Assembly: GCA_024305105.1 (NCBI GenBank)
Contig: JAMWZA010000024.1
Location: 1-49,974 of the forward strand
From: Marinoscillum sp.
GTDB lineage: Bacteria > Bacteroidota > Bacteroidia > Cytophagales > Cyclobacteriaceae
Length of the DNA: 49,974 nt
Reading direction: 5' to 3'
Positions within the stretch are counted from its first letter, which is position 1. Each line of letters starts with the position of its first letter. The position numbers and the translations under genes are program-made. Below, in pieces: positions 1-9,111 of the stretch. The notes below the pieces were generated by a model. The model was not told the origin of the DNA and searched no databases. It worked only from the letters and a program-made list of their open reading frames with translations.

Positions 1-497
1 ACTTTATTTACTCCGTTGATGGTAAGGGAAATGAAATTTTCGTTTTTCGAAATAACCAATTGACATTTCATCCATTTATCGGTGGTCAACCCGATCTCCT
101 CAAAGGAAAAGGATACTGCAGTCATTGAGTCCCCCAGAATAAGGTTGAGGTCATCAAATTTGGAATTGTAAGGGCTTGAGATGAGGTCAATGTTGTTGTT
201 GTGAGTCCCGATAATCCGAAAGATATGTCCATAAGCCTCAGTGCCTCGCCACAATCCAAACTCAAAATTCATCTGGAAGGTAGCGCCCATGGGGATCAGT
301 TCGTCCGGAGTAAGATTCAGCCCTGTTCTAAGATCCTTGATTTTTTCATAGGAGTTGAACCTAATTCCGCCTTCTAGTTCCTTACCTGATAGTTTGTGAA
401 CCGAACAGGTAATAATCAAAAGGCATATCAAAAATGCACCCGGAAATTTAATTTGGTGTTGATGCCTGTAATGAAAACGCTGGTTAGTCATGTTCAT
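1..497 (-). CDS. Partial membrane/exported protein with lectin-like fold, possible sensor
   Basis: The reverse strand is open from 497 to the window edge, giving about 165 residues without a stop. A TAG lies directly before the first ATG at 497, and a second ATG follows at 491. Residues about 17-38 form a hydrophobic segment (signal peptide or membrane anchor). The remainder is beta-rich, with the pattern G-H-I-F-R-I-I-G-T followed by N-N-N-I-D-L-I and later S-F-S-F-E-E-I-G. This resembles the LamG/concanavalin-like sensor part of some Bacteroidota membrane-bound regulators. It is divergent from the mannan locus, a position often held by a locus regulator. The effector half lies outside the window, so the regulator role is inference. 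Confidence 0.6.
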   Translation of the reverse strand, partial: MNMTNQRFHYRHQHQIKFPGAFLICLLIITCSVHKLSGKELEGGIRFNSYEKIKDLRTGLNLTPDELIPMGATFQMNFEFGLWRGTEAYGHIFRIIGTHNNNIDLISSPYNSKFDDLNLILGDSMTAVSFSFEEIGLTTDKWMKCQLVISKNENFISLTINGVNK

Positions 498-1104
498 CTA
501 ATGCTCTAGATTGTTTGGTTAGCTTGTTTAAATGGTCCCTAAACTTAGTTAATCGATTTGTTCAGACTGCATGGATGTCATGTAGACTGACCTTCACCAA
601 TTGTGCATTGAATTTGAATAAACATTAAGCATGTGATTTAGCGTAAGACCCACAATTTAATGCATGCATTTCAAAGAAATATTTATGGCGCATACCATTT
701 CTTTAGATTATACATTAAAGAAAGTGTCATGTGGTTAAAAGCACATTAATTTTTGCTTAAACTACAAGAGTACTGACTTTTTGATATTTCTAAAAGGAAA
801 TAAAATGAGTTGTTATTGATTGATGGAATTTCATTTTTAACCCCTCACTTTAAAAAAAATTCAATTAATCAGATTTTTTTATAACGGCTCAATGTACCGG
901 TAAATGTACTTGTGAGTTCAAAAAACCTCTAAATCGCAGGAGTGGTTTCAAGGCCTGCAACCTAAGTTAATCTGAAGTTAATCACTAATTAAGTGCTCAG
1001 GAATAGCTTGCTTTTCGATCTGGTGGCATCACATGTATATGGTTTATGAGAGCCGGAGATGAAAAATGAAAATAGTAAATGATTAACTCAATAAGTAGTC
1101 AGTA
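498..1104. promoter_or_regulatory. Divergent intergenic region upstream of the mannan locus
   Basis: This is a 607-bp AT-rich gap between the divergent partial gene and the first GH92. I see no open frame with coding character. It must carry the promoters of both units. I could not find a convincing exact Bacteroidota TAnnTTTG box, so no promoter coordinate is offered. A perfect 12-bp palindrome lies at 659-670 and is listed separately. Confidence 0.5.
659..670. promoter_or_regulatory. Perfect 12-bp palindrome AATGCATGCATT
   Basis: AATGCATGCATT reads identically on both strands. It lies in the divergent intergenic region about 160 bp from the left gene and 435 bp from the GH92 start. It could be an operator for the locus regulator. 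A single palindrome of this size in AT-rich DNA can also arise by chance. Confidence 0.25.
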
Positions 1105-3414
1105 ATGAAAAAAAGGTACATCGTAGTAGCGCTAGTTGGAGTGGTTTTTATAGTAGCGTTTAGTCTTTCAACAACTAACTCACAGAATCCAGTACCAAAA
1201 GCCAAATTTAGTCCGGTAGACTTTGTAAATCCGTACATTGGCAATATCAGTCATCTATTGGTGCCTACCTATCCCACCATTCACTTACCCAATAGTATGC
1301 TTCGGCTCTATCCGGAACGAAGCGACTTTACAGGTGATTTACTGAAAGGTCTTCCGTTGGTGGTTACAGGGCATCGCAGAGGGTCAGCCTTTCACATAAG
1401 CCCTTTTCAGGGCGATGAATCCGAAATAGAACCAATAATCGAGTATAGTTATGATCTGGAGACAATCAAACCTTATTCCTATAGTGTCTTTCTGGATGAG
1501 GCATTGATCACTGTAAAACATGGTGTGTCTCATCAGTCGGCTATGTATACTTTTAGTTTTGAGAAGGAGGAACCGGTCTCTCTGGTTTTAAACTCGCAAA
1601 ATGGAAAAGTTCAATGGGATGGGGAGGCCTTTTCTGGATACCAACTCATCGAAAACAACACAAAAATATACCTGTACCTAAAGCCGGCCATAAAGCCCCG
1701 TGCAGTACGTGCTTTAACAAAAGGTAAACTAACAGATGAACAAGTAGCTTCTGGCAGAAACGCCTGTCTGGTTTTGGATTTTGGATCCGGGATTTCCTCT
1801 TTGGAGATGCAGTACGGCATCTCATTCATTGATGCGCAGCAGGCTCGTCGCAACATGGAGCGGGAAGTGCAAGGAAAAAACCTTCAGGAAATACAATCTA
1901 TCGGAAAAGATGTTTGGAATGAGACCTTAGGTAAAATCGAAGTTTCAGGGGAAGATGAAGACGCAAAAACCGTTTTTTACACGTCACTCTACCGAACATT
2001 CGAACGGCCCGTATGCCTTTCTGAGGACGGGAGGTACTACAGCGCCTTCGATGGTACCATTCATGAAGATGGCGGAAGACCTTTCTATACCGATGACTGG
2101 ATATGGGACTCTTATCGGGCACAGCATCCATTGAATGCACTCATAGATTCAGAAAAAGAAGAAGATATTCTCCATTCTTTCATCAGGATGGCCGAACAGA
2201 TGGATCACATGTGGATGCCAACCTTTCCGGAAGTTAGTGGTGATAGCCGCAGGATGAACTCCAACCACTCAGTAGCCTCCGTCATAGATGCCTACCGAAA
2301 GGGCTTGCGTAATTTTGATCTGGAAAAAGCGTATCTCGCATGTAAAGGAGCCATTACCGAAAAAACCCTGGCACCCTGGTCGGGCATGCCTGCGGGCGAA
2401 TTGGATGACTTTTATAAAATGAAAGGGTATTTCCCGGCATTGCCGCAAGGAAGCGAGGAAACGGTTCCTGAGGTACATTCCTTCGAAAGTCGCCAACCGG
2501 TGGCAGTAACCTTAGGCACTTCTTATGACGAATGGTGCCTGGCACAAATAGCTAAAGAACTTGGTCGGGAGGAAGATTACAAAAAGCACCTTCAAAACGC
2601 ATTCAACTACCGAAACCTCTTCCATACCAAATCGCACTTCTTTCATCCAAAAGATGCTGAGGGCAATTTCATCGAGCCGTTTGATTATCGGTTTTCCGGT
2701 GGCATGGGCGCCCGAAAGTTTTATGGAGAAAACAACGGGTGGGTCTACCGCTGGGATGTACAACATAACGTAAGCGATATAGTGAGTCTTATGGGTGGAA
2801 AGGAACAGTTTGTCTCCAACCTCAACGCCACTTTCAATGAGCCATTAGGTAGAAGTAAGTTCGAATTCTATGCACAATTGCCGGATCATACGGGTAATGT
2901 GGGCCAGTTCTCCATGGCCAATGAGCCCTCACTTCACATTCCCTATCTCTACAATTACGCAGGACAGCCATGGAAGACACAGAAGAGAATCCGCACGTTA
3001 ATGGATCAATGGTTTAGAAATGACCTGATGGGGGTTCCGGGAGATGAAGACGGTGGAGGAATGACTTCATTTGTGGTCTTCTCACAACTCGGGTTTTATC
3101 CGGTTACTCCAGGAATTCCGATGTACAACATTGGTTCTCCTGAATTCGAAAAAGCAGTGGTCAAACTACCAAATGGCAAGGAGTTTAAGATCACTGCTGA
3201 AAACTACGCACCTGATCATAAGTATATTCAGTCGGCCACCTTCAATGGCAAACCATTGAATAAGCCTTGGTTCTGGCATGAGGACATCAAAGATGGAGGG
3301 GAATTGGTCGTAGTGATGGGTCCAAAGGCCAACTTCGAGTGGGGTGCGCAGGAGGTCCCACCGTCCGGGGTAAGCGTGAAGGAAATGAAACAGCTGGACT
3401 TGGCTCAGCAGTAG
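1105..3414 (+). CDS. GH92-family alpha-mannosidase (divergent N-terminus), exported
   Basis: GH92 enzymes are calcium-dependent, inverting exo-alpha-mannosidases. Residues 1-26 form a signal peptide or anchor. The N-terminal beta-sandwich starts near F-V-N-P-Y-I-G-N at residue 40. Its next segment (L-V-P-T-Y-P-T-I-H-L-P-N) departs from the glycine-rich stretch usual in GH92. The (alpha/alpha)6 domain carries DDWIWDSYRAQHPL. A-N-E-P-S places the general-acid glutamate at E607, and G-D-E-D-G-G places the base aspartates at D647 and D649. The length of 769 aa is normal for the family. It is the first gene of the locus. The protein at 11421-13670 is a close paralogue with the same N-terminal variant. 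The family is secure; the linkage cleaved cannot be read from sequence. Confidence 0.93.
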   Translation: MKKRYIVVALVGVVFIVAFSLSTTNSQNPVPKAKFSPVDFVNPYIGNISHLLVPTYPTIHLPNSMLRLYPERSDFTGDLLKGLPLVVTGHRRGSAFHISPFQGDESEIEPIIEYSYDLETIKPYSYSVFLDEALITVKHGVSHQSAMYTFSFEKEEPVSLVLNSQNGKVQWDGEAFSGYQLIENNTKIYLYLKPAIKPRAVRALTKGKLTDEQVASGRNACLVLDFGSGISSLEMQYGISFIDAQQARRNMEREVQGKNLQEIQSIGKDVWNETLGKIEVSGEDEDAKTVFYTSLYRTFERPVCLSEDGRYYSAFDGTIHEDGGRPFYTDDWIWDSYRAQHPLNALIDSEKEEDILHSFIRMAEQMDHMWMPTFPEVSGDSRRMNSNHSVASVIDAYRKGLRNFDLEKAYLACKGAITEKTLAPWSGMPAGELDDFYKMKGYFPALPQGSEETVPEVHSFESRQPVAVTLGTSYDEWCLAQIAKELGREEDYKKHLQNAFNYRNLFHTKSHFFHPKDAEGNFIEPFDYRFSGGMGARKFYGENNGWVYRWDVQHNVSDIVSLMGGKEQFVSNLNATFNEPLGRSKFEFYAQLPDHTGNVGQFSMANEPSLHIPYLYNYAGQPWKTQKRIRTLMDQWFRNDLMGVPGDEDGGGMTSFVVFSQLGFYPVTPGIPMYNIGSPEFEKAVVKLPNGKEFKITAENYAPDHKYIQSATFNGKPLNKPWFWHEDIKDGGELVVVMGPKANFEWGAQEVPPSGVSVKEMKQLDLAQQ

Positions 3415-3473
3415 AAATACTATAAGTGGGCTTGATAGCTGATTGTAACAATAGTAATTTATAAATAAAGGAT

Positions 3474-4766
3474 ATGACTTTAAGAAATGCGCTTTTTGCG
3501 GTCTCATTTTTAACAGCATTTTACGGAGTTTTCTGTCAAACTGCAAAACACACTACGTCACCAAAATTTCAATCGTATAAAGGCCTGGTAATGGCTGGCT
3601 ATCAGGGCTGGTTTCGGGCACCCGGTGATGGTTCTGAACGCGGCTGGGGGCATTACGGGCGTGCTGACAAATTCGATACGGAAAATAACACCATTGATTT
3701 CTGGCCAGATGTATCGCAGTACAAGAAGACTTATGAAACCCCTTTCCTGAATAGCAATGGAAAACCGGCCCGCGTGTTTAGTTCGGTAGATAAAAGTACC
3801 ACCGACCTTCACTTTAGCTGGATGGAACAGTACGGAGTAGACGGGGTTTTTATGCAGCGATTTTTCAATGTAGCCCGACGTTTTGATGACCCGGAAAAAA
3901 CCGAAGACAAGATTTTGGCGAACGCCGTAAGTGCTGCCGAGAATAGCGGTCGTGCTATCGCTGTGATGTATGATCTCTCCGGTATGAGTCCAAACGGTGA
4001 AGACTGCTCAGCAGTGATAGAGGATTGGAAACGTTTGGTAGACAACTTAAAAGTCACCCAGAGTCAAAACTACCTGCATCACAACAAGAAACCTCTTGTG
4101 GCCATCTGGGGGCTTGGGTTTCCTGATAGGCCATATGATATTCGGGAGATTGGCATCAACAGGTTGATTGATTTCCTCAAAAATGATCCCGTTTATGGCG
4201 GTTGTGCTGTGATGCTGGGTGTGCCTACGTACTTCAGAGAGCTGGACAAGGATTGCTTGCCAGATCCGTACCTGCATGAAGTCATTGAGTCTGCTGATAT
4301 TGTGCTGCCATGGATGGTACAGCGGTTTACGCCCTTGCTGCACCAGGATGAGATTCGTTACCGCGATCATGTCATGGCGGATATCCAGTGGTGTCAGGAA
4401 CGTGGAGTGGATTACGTGCCATTGGTTTACCCCGGTTTTAGCTGGCATAACCTATCAAAAAGCAATCCGGGACTGGCCCGACACACGGCTTATGGAGCTA
4501 TTCCGAGGGTAGGAGGAAAATTCTACTGGGATTTGATGTACAATTCCATTCTCGCAGGTGCCGAAATGATCTATGTGGCGATGTTTGATGAGATAGATGA
4601 AGGAACAGCCATCATCCCAGTGCGCGACACTCCTCCCAACGGTGACAAGGCGCATTTTGTTTCCAATGATGGTGTCGCGCCAGATCACTACTTAAAGCTG
4701 ACCGGCTGGGGAGCTAAGATGCTTCGAAAAGAAGTGCCACTGAGTCCTGTAATGCCAGAAAACTAA
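3474..4766 (+). CDS. GH99/GH71-like endo-acting alpha-mannan hydrolase (predicted)
   Basis: The 430-aa protein has a signal peptide (residues 1-21) and then the GH99-like opening Y-Q-G-W-F-R-A-P-G-D-G. Near the C-terminus, FDEIDEGT places two glutamates three residues apart (E373 and E376), as in the catalytic pair of GH99 endo-alpha-mannosidases/mannanases. There the usual context is N-E-W-H-E-G-T. The altered context suggests a GH71/99-like clade rather than textbook GH99, so endo-mannanase activity is a prediction. It lies 59 bp after a GH92, and its stop overlaps the next sulfatase start (TAATG), so the two are probably translationally coupled. GH99 enzymes typically cut mannan backbones into pieces that GH92 enzymes trim. 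Confidence 0.75.
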   Translation: MTLRNALFAVSFLTAFYGVFCQTAKHTTSPKFQSYKGLVMAGYQGWFRAPGDGSERGWGHYGRADKFDTENNTIDFWPDVSQYKKTYETPFLNSNGKPARVFSSVDKSTTDLHFSWMEQYGVDGVFMQRFFNVARRFDDPEKTEDKILANAVSAAENSGRAIAVMYDLSGMSPNGEDCSAVIEDWKRLVDNLKVTQSQNYLHHNKKPLVAIWGLGFPDRPYDIREIGINRLIDFLKNDPVYGGCAVMLGVPTYFRELDKDCLPDPYLHEVIESADIVLPWMVQRFTPLLHQDEIRYRDHVMADIQWCQERGVDYVPLVYPGFSWHNLSKSNPGLARHTAYGAIPRVGGKFYWDLMYNSILAGAEMIYVAMFDEIDEGTAIIPVRDTPPNGDKAHFVSNDGVAPDHYLKLTGWGAKMLRKEVPLSPVMPEN

Positions 4767-6376
4767 TGAGCATGATCCGTTCGGCCATATCGAGCTTTAT
4801 AGGTTGCGTGGCGATGATCATCGCATTGATCTGGGTACATGTTCTGCCTGCTCAGGATACAGTCAAAAGCCCCAACATTCTCTTGTTGTATGCTGATCAG
4901 CACAACAAAGAAGTGATGGGTTATGAGGACCATTCAGATGTGCTCACACCAAATCTGGATCGACTTGCTAAGGTTTCACATGTGTTCGATCGGGCCTATT
5001 GTACCACAGGTATTTGTGCTCCGTCCAGGTCGTCCATGATGACCGGCTTATATCCCCGGACCTTGGGCATCTTGTCCAATAGTGAACGTACGCAGGTGAT
5101 GAAGGAAGTGCGTTCCATGCCTTCCATATTACAAAGCCTGGGGTACAAGACTTACGCTTTCGGTAAACGCCATACTTCATTGGCAGTAGATGATGGGTGG
5201 GATGTGCACAAAAGCCATTTGTGTGACGAGAGTCCGGGAGACAATTATGTCACATGGGTCAATGAGCAGGGCTATGGAGAGGAGTTTGCGAAGGATTGGG
5301 CAGCGGAGTTTGGAAAAGGACCATCATGTTCGCCGCATGCCCAGAATAACTATCCGACAGCAGACCTTGGCACACGTACTTCGACACTGCCTCCTGAATA
5401 CACCATGGAGGCCTTTACCAAGCAGATGACCGTGAAAACTATAGAAGCTCATGCCAACAGTGAGCAGCCTTTTTTTATTTGGGCTTCTTTCTACCGACCA
5501 CATCAGCCCTACACACCACTGCAGAAATTTTTGGACCTATATGAATACTCCACTTGGGGTAAGGGCACCCGAAATGGAGGGGCAATAAAACGACCGAATA
5601 GTTTTTATGAGCCCACAGAAAATTTACCTCCATTCCTGCAAAGTCAAAGAAATGGAGGTAATAAGGTTTGGAACATGGATCGGGCATTCGCCAACGAACA
5701 ACTTTGGAGAGACTACATCGCTTCCTACTATGCACTGGTCTCAGAGGTGGATTTTCATGTAGGTGAGATCATTCGAGCGCTGGAGAAAAATGGACTCAAG
5801 GAGGAAACCATTATCATTTATACATCGGATCACGGAGATTTTGTGGGCCAGCATGGCATGGTCGAAAAGGCGGCTATGGGACACAATGTGTACGAGGATA
5901 TACTTCAGGTTCCATTAATCATTCATTATCCGGGACAGGACCAGGGTCAGGTCAGGTATGAACTGGTGAGTCAGGTGGACATCTTACCGACCATCCTGGA
6001 GATGATCGGTGCCAATACCCCATCGCTGAATTATCCTCTGCAAGGTCATTCTTTGCATGGATTGATGGCAGATGGCAAATCTCTGGATCGGACTTACATG
6101 GTATCAGAAAGTTGGTCTCAGGCCACGGTCATTACCCGTGAGTACAAACTCGGTATCATGCTCGAACCGCCTAAGGCGCTGGAGCAGTTTGATTACCGCT
6201 CCTTTGGTGACATGTTTTTTGATCGTGAAAAGGACCCTGAAGAGTTGTCTAATGTCTTATCCGAACCGGGATACGACCAAGATGTAAAAAGATTAAGGAC
6301 TTATTATCAGAATTTTTGTGAACGGATACCTGATATCGGTAAAACGCAAGCAATCAAACAGTGGAATAAAAATTAA
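4766..6376 (+). CDS. S1-type formylglycine sulfatase
   Basis: The 536-aa protein has an N-terminal hydrophobic signal segment (about residues 7-30). It then shows P-N-I-L-L-L-Y-A-D-Q-H with the metal-binding D44. The sulfatase signature C-A-P-S-R has C84 as the residue converted to formylglycine. TSDHGDFVGQHG, further downstream, supplies more metal ligands. It should remove a sulfate ester from the locus glycan in the periplasm. It needs a formylglycine-generating enzyme, which is not encoded in this window. The start overlaps the stop of the GH99-like gene. It is one of three S1 sulfatases in the locus. They differ clearly in the residues flanking the active site, which suggests different sulfate positions. 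Confidence 0.92.
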   Translation: MSMIRSAISSFIGCVAMIIALIWVHVLPAQDTVKSPNILLLYADQHNKEVMGYEDHSDVLTPNLDRLAKVSHVFDRAYCTTGICAPSRSSMMTGLYPRTLGILSNSERTQVMKEVRSMPSILQSLGYKTYAFGKRHTSLAVDDGWDVHKSHLCDESPGDNYVTWVNEQGYGEEFAKDWAAEFGKGPSCSPHAQNNYPTADLGTRTSTLPPEYTMEAFTKQMTVKTIEAHANSEQPFFIWASFYRPHQPYTPLQKFLDLYEYSTWGKGTRNGGAIKRPNSFYEPTENLPPFLQSQRNGGNKVWNMDRAFANEQLWRDYIASYYALVSEVDFHVGEIIRALEKNGLKEETIIIYTSDHGDFVGQHGMVEKAAMGHNVYEDILQVPLIIHYPGQDQGQVRYELVSQVDILPTILEMIGANTPSLNYPLQGHSLHGLMADGKSLDRTYMVSESWSQATVITREYKLGIMLEPPKALEQFDYRSFGDMFFDREKDPEELSNVLSEPGYDQDVKRLRTYYQNFCERIPDIGKTQAIKQWNKN

Positions 6377-6385
6377 ATAGTAATA

Positions 6386-7801
6386 ATGGCAGGAGGAGTA
6401 GTTACATCTAGTACATCTGTGGAGTTAGAGACCACAGCTAGCAAGAAAAGTGCATTCATCGTATTGACACTTTTATTTTTCATGTGGGGATTTCTCACAT
6501 GTCTCAACGATATATTGATCCCATATCTCCGGGAGGTATTTCAGCTCAATTACCTGCAGGCCATGATGGTGCAGTTTGCTTTTTTTGGTGCCTACTTCGT
6601 AGGGTCATTGATTTACTTTCTGGTTTCTATGACCTATGGTGACCCCATTTCCAGGATTGGTTATAAAAACGGCATCATTGCCGGGCTGGTGATCGCAGCG
6701 ACAGGCTGTGCGCTATTTGTTCCAGCTGCCCAGTACTTGCTGTATGGATTTTTTCTGGCAGCATTGTTTTGTTTAGGAATAGGATTGACCGTATTGCAGA
6801 TCGCGGCTAATCCTTACGTGGCAATACTAGGAAGTAGAGAGACGGCATCCAGTCGACTTAACCTGGCTCAGGGGTTTAACTCCTTCGGGACGACCATTGC
6901 CCCTGTTTTGGGTGGCTATTTCATTTTTAAATTTTTTGCTGGGGAGCATGTATCAGGAGCCGATGCAGTCAAGATCCCATACCTGGGTCTGGCGGGTTTG
7001 TTTCTGCTGCTCGCAGTAGTGGTAAAGATGATCAACCTTCCTCGTTTCACGGAATCTGATGAGATAGAACGAAGTGCGGGCGCACTGAAGTACCGTCACC
7101 TGGTTTTGGGTATGCTGGCAATTTTCATGTATGTAGGCGGTGAGGTTTCTATCGGCAGTTTGATGGTCAATTTCTTTGGCCTGCCACAGATCGCAGGTTT
7201 GGAAGAAGCGGATGCCAGTGCATTTCTGTCATTTTACTGGGGAGGAGCAATGATCGGTCGTTTCCTGGGAGCCATTTCACTTGGAGAGATGCCAGCGTCA
7301 AAAAAGCTCGGCTTTATGGTGCTGGCGGCTATTGCCTCATTTCTGGTCATCTATGGAGTGGTTTATCTCAACTCAGGAATTACGTTTACAGAGGTTCTGC
7401 CATTTCTTGGTTTTGTGGTGCTCAATTTGATTGCTTTCCAGTTTGGCAAGTCTCATGCCGCTCGTACCCTTGCCATCTTTTCTGTTCTGGTGATCGCCTT
7501 GTTGTCGTTAGTCGTGCTGATGGATGGTCCGGTGGCCTTCTGGTGTGTCATCGCCATTGGTTTATTCAACTCCATTATGTGGTCCAATATCTTCACGCTT
7601 GCTATCGACGGGTTGGGCAAATTCACGAGTCAGGGGTCTTCGCTTTTGGTGATGGCTATTCTGGGTGGCGCGCTAGTGCCACTGGCGCAGGGAGCACTGG
7701 CAGATGCTGTAGGGGTACAGGCTTCCTTTGCTCTGCCGATTGTGTGCTACTTGTACCTGCTGTCCTATGGGCTTTTTGGGCATAAACAGAAAGTGTCCTG
7801 A
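6386..7801 (+). CDS. FucP/GluP-type MFS sugar permease
   Basis: This 471-aa protein is strongly hydrophobic, with about 12 predicted membrane helices. It carries the FucP-family opening F-F-M-W-G-F-L-T-C-L-N-D-I-L-I-P and, in mid-protein, N-P-Y-V-A-I-L-G followed by S-S-R-L-N-L-A-Q-G-F-N. Family members are proton symporters for fucose, glucose/galactose or related hexoses in the inner membrane. Placed between sulfatase and mannosidase genes and with ManA downstream, it most likely imports the released monosaccharide, probably mannose. It starts 9 bp after the sulfatase stop. The substrate is inferred from context only. Confidence 0.88.
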   Translation: MAGGVVTSSTSVELETTASKKSAFIVLTLLFFMWGFLTCLNDILIPYLREVFQLNYLQAMMVQFAFFGAYFVGSLIYFLVSMTYGDPISRIGYKNGIIAGLVIAATGCALFVPAAQYLLYGFFLAALFCLGIGLTVLQIAANPYVAILGSRETASSRLNLAQGFNSFGTTIAPVLGGYFIFKFFAGEHVSGADAVKIPYLGLAGLFLLLAVVVKMINLPRFTESDEIERSAGALKYRHLVLGMLAIFMYVGGEVSIGSLMVNFFGLPQIAGLEEADASAFLSFYWGGAMIGRFLGAISLGEMPASKKLGFMVLAAIASFLVIYGVVYLNSGITFTEVLPFLGFVVLNLIAFQFGKSHAARTLAIFSVLVIALLSLVVLMDGPVAFWCVIAIGLFNSIMWSNIFTLAIDGLGKFTSQGSSLLVMAILGGALVPLAQGALADAVGVQASFALPIVCYLYLLSYGLFGHKQKVS

Positions 7802-7823
7802 TATTTTTAACCTTAACCTCAAA

Positions 7824-9092
7824 ATGAACATGTTACTTAGATACTTAATCATCATCAGTTGTGGATTCCTAATAGGATGCCAGATCGGCTCTTCTTCCGA
7901 TAAAATGTCGGAGACGGAAAAGCAGCGATACAGCGTCCAGGATTTCGGTGTCCTTCCGGAAAATACACCTTCTCAAAACAAAGAGAACCTGCAAAAGGCC
8001 ATCGACTGGGCGTCACCACGAGGAGCTGCCCTTTGGGTAGAGCCTTCTGATCAGCCGTATGCGGTAGATGGGGGAATTATCTTAAAAGAAAACGTTTCTT
8101 TAATAGGCATACACGGTCCGACACCCAGAGCTACAGTCCATCCCGATGAGCAAGTGCCCGTGGGCAGTGTCTTTGCCATTACGGATGAAGAAAATGCGTT
8201 CATCACAGTAGCGTCAAGTACTCAGATCAAAGGCATTCAATTTTGGTATCCGAATCAGACCATTAAGGATCCAAATGCAATCATCGAATATCCACCAACC
8301 ATTAAGGTAGCACAAGAAGAAATGACTCAGGGAGTCTACCTTTCTTGCCTGACTTTTTATGGAGAATACCTGCCGTTCGATTTTAATGCGAGTGCGGAAA
8401 ATCCTTGCGAATTGATGACGTTTGAACATTGCTATGGGTATCCTTTGAGTGGTGTTTTTATTCAAATGGACTATGTATATGATGTCCCCAGGATTATGCA
8501 CTGCCATGTAAACCCTGGTTCTCAGAGGTTACTTGGTGGGCAATACAGCAAAGCAGTCGTGGATGAGGTCATTAAGAAAAAGACGTACGCTTATACCATC
8601 AATCATACGGACAATGCGCAGCTGATTGACCTCTTTACCTTTGGTACGTATGGTGGTATTTTGCTTGGTGAAGAGTCTTATGGCCAGCTGACCAATTTTA
8701 ACTTTGACTGTGTGGCTGTAGGCATCCTCAAGCAGGGGAGCAATACCAAAAACCGCAACTGGCAGATCGCTCAGGGATCGATCATCGCCAATACGGGTGA
8801 AGCTATGGAAAACATACACCCCATCATTATTGAAGGACAGGGGCACACGTCACTGAGTAATGTAGAAGCTTTTTCTGGAGGAAATGGAGCACTTTCTACT
8901 GTGCCTGAGAACATGTCTCAGGATTTCTTACTTGTGCGCGGCGATAAAAAACTAACTGTTTCAGTGTGGGGCAGTCGTATGCGTAATTATGCAAGTGATA
9001 GTCCATTGACACTGGAAAATAAGAAAGCTGTTATTCAGTTTTCAGGATGCTTCGATAAGCATGAGAATTTGTATAACAAGGTTTTTCAATAA
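7824..9092 (+). CDS. Pectate-lyase-fold (right-handed beta-helix) lipoprotein
   Basis: I chose ATG 7824. The open frame extends upstream into the permease gene, but from here the product has a clean lipoprotein signal with lipobox L-I-G-C (C19). The mature part opens Y-S-V-Q-D-F-G-V-L-P, with N-K-E-N-L-Q-K-A-I-D-W-A following. That is the usual start of Pectate_lyase_3-type beta-helix proteins, in which short repeated strands build the helix. It has 422 aa. Such proteins include lyases, GH28-like hydrolases and epimerases. I see no diagnostic catalytic set, so the activity is unassigned. In this locus it may act on or bind the glycan from the membrane surface. Confidence 0.75.
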   Translation: MNMLLRYLIIISCGFLIGCQIGSSSDKMSETEKQRYSVQDFGVLPENTPSQNKENLQKAIDWASPRGAALWVEPSDQPYAVDGGIILKENVSLIGIHGPTPRATVHPDEQVPVGSVFAITDEENAFITVASSTQIKGIQFWYPNQTIKDPNAIIEYPPTIKVAQEEMTQGVYLSCLTFYGEYLPFDFNASAENPCELMTFEHCYGYPLSGVFIQMDYVYDVPRIMHCHVNPGSQRLLGGQYSKAVVDEVIKKKTYAYTINHTDNAQLIDLFTFGTYGGILLGEESYGQLTNFNFDCVAVGILKQGSNTKNRNWQIAQGSIIANTGEAMENIHPIIIEGQGHTSLSNVEAFSGGNGALSTVPENMSQDFLLVRGDKKLTVSVWGSRMRNYASDSPLTLENKKAVIQFSGCFDKHENLYNKVFQ

Positions 9093-9111
9093 GCTACGTA
9101 AACGCTGGTAA

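Noticed and set aside
1611-5735. Many minus-strand frames of 60-130 codons under the GH92, GH99-like and sulfatase genes
   Set aside because: They lie antisense to well-supported genes, show no domain motifs, and are the expected shadows of this codon usage. The same applies to antisense frames elsewhere in the window.
7728-7823. Upstream extension of the beta-helix lipoprotein into the permease gene
   Set aside because: The 32 extra residues are a frame shadow of the permease and would bury the lipoprotein signal; ATG 7824 gives a clean lipobox.
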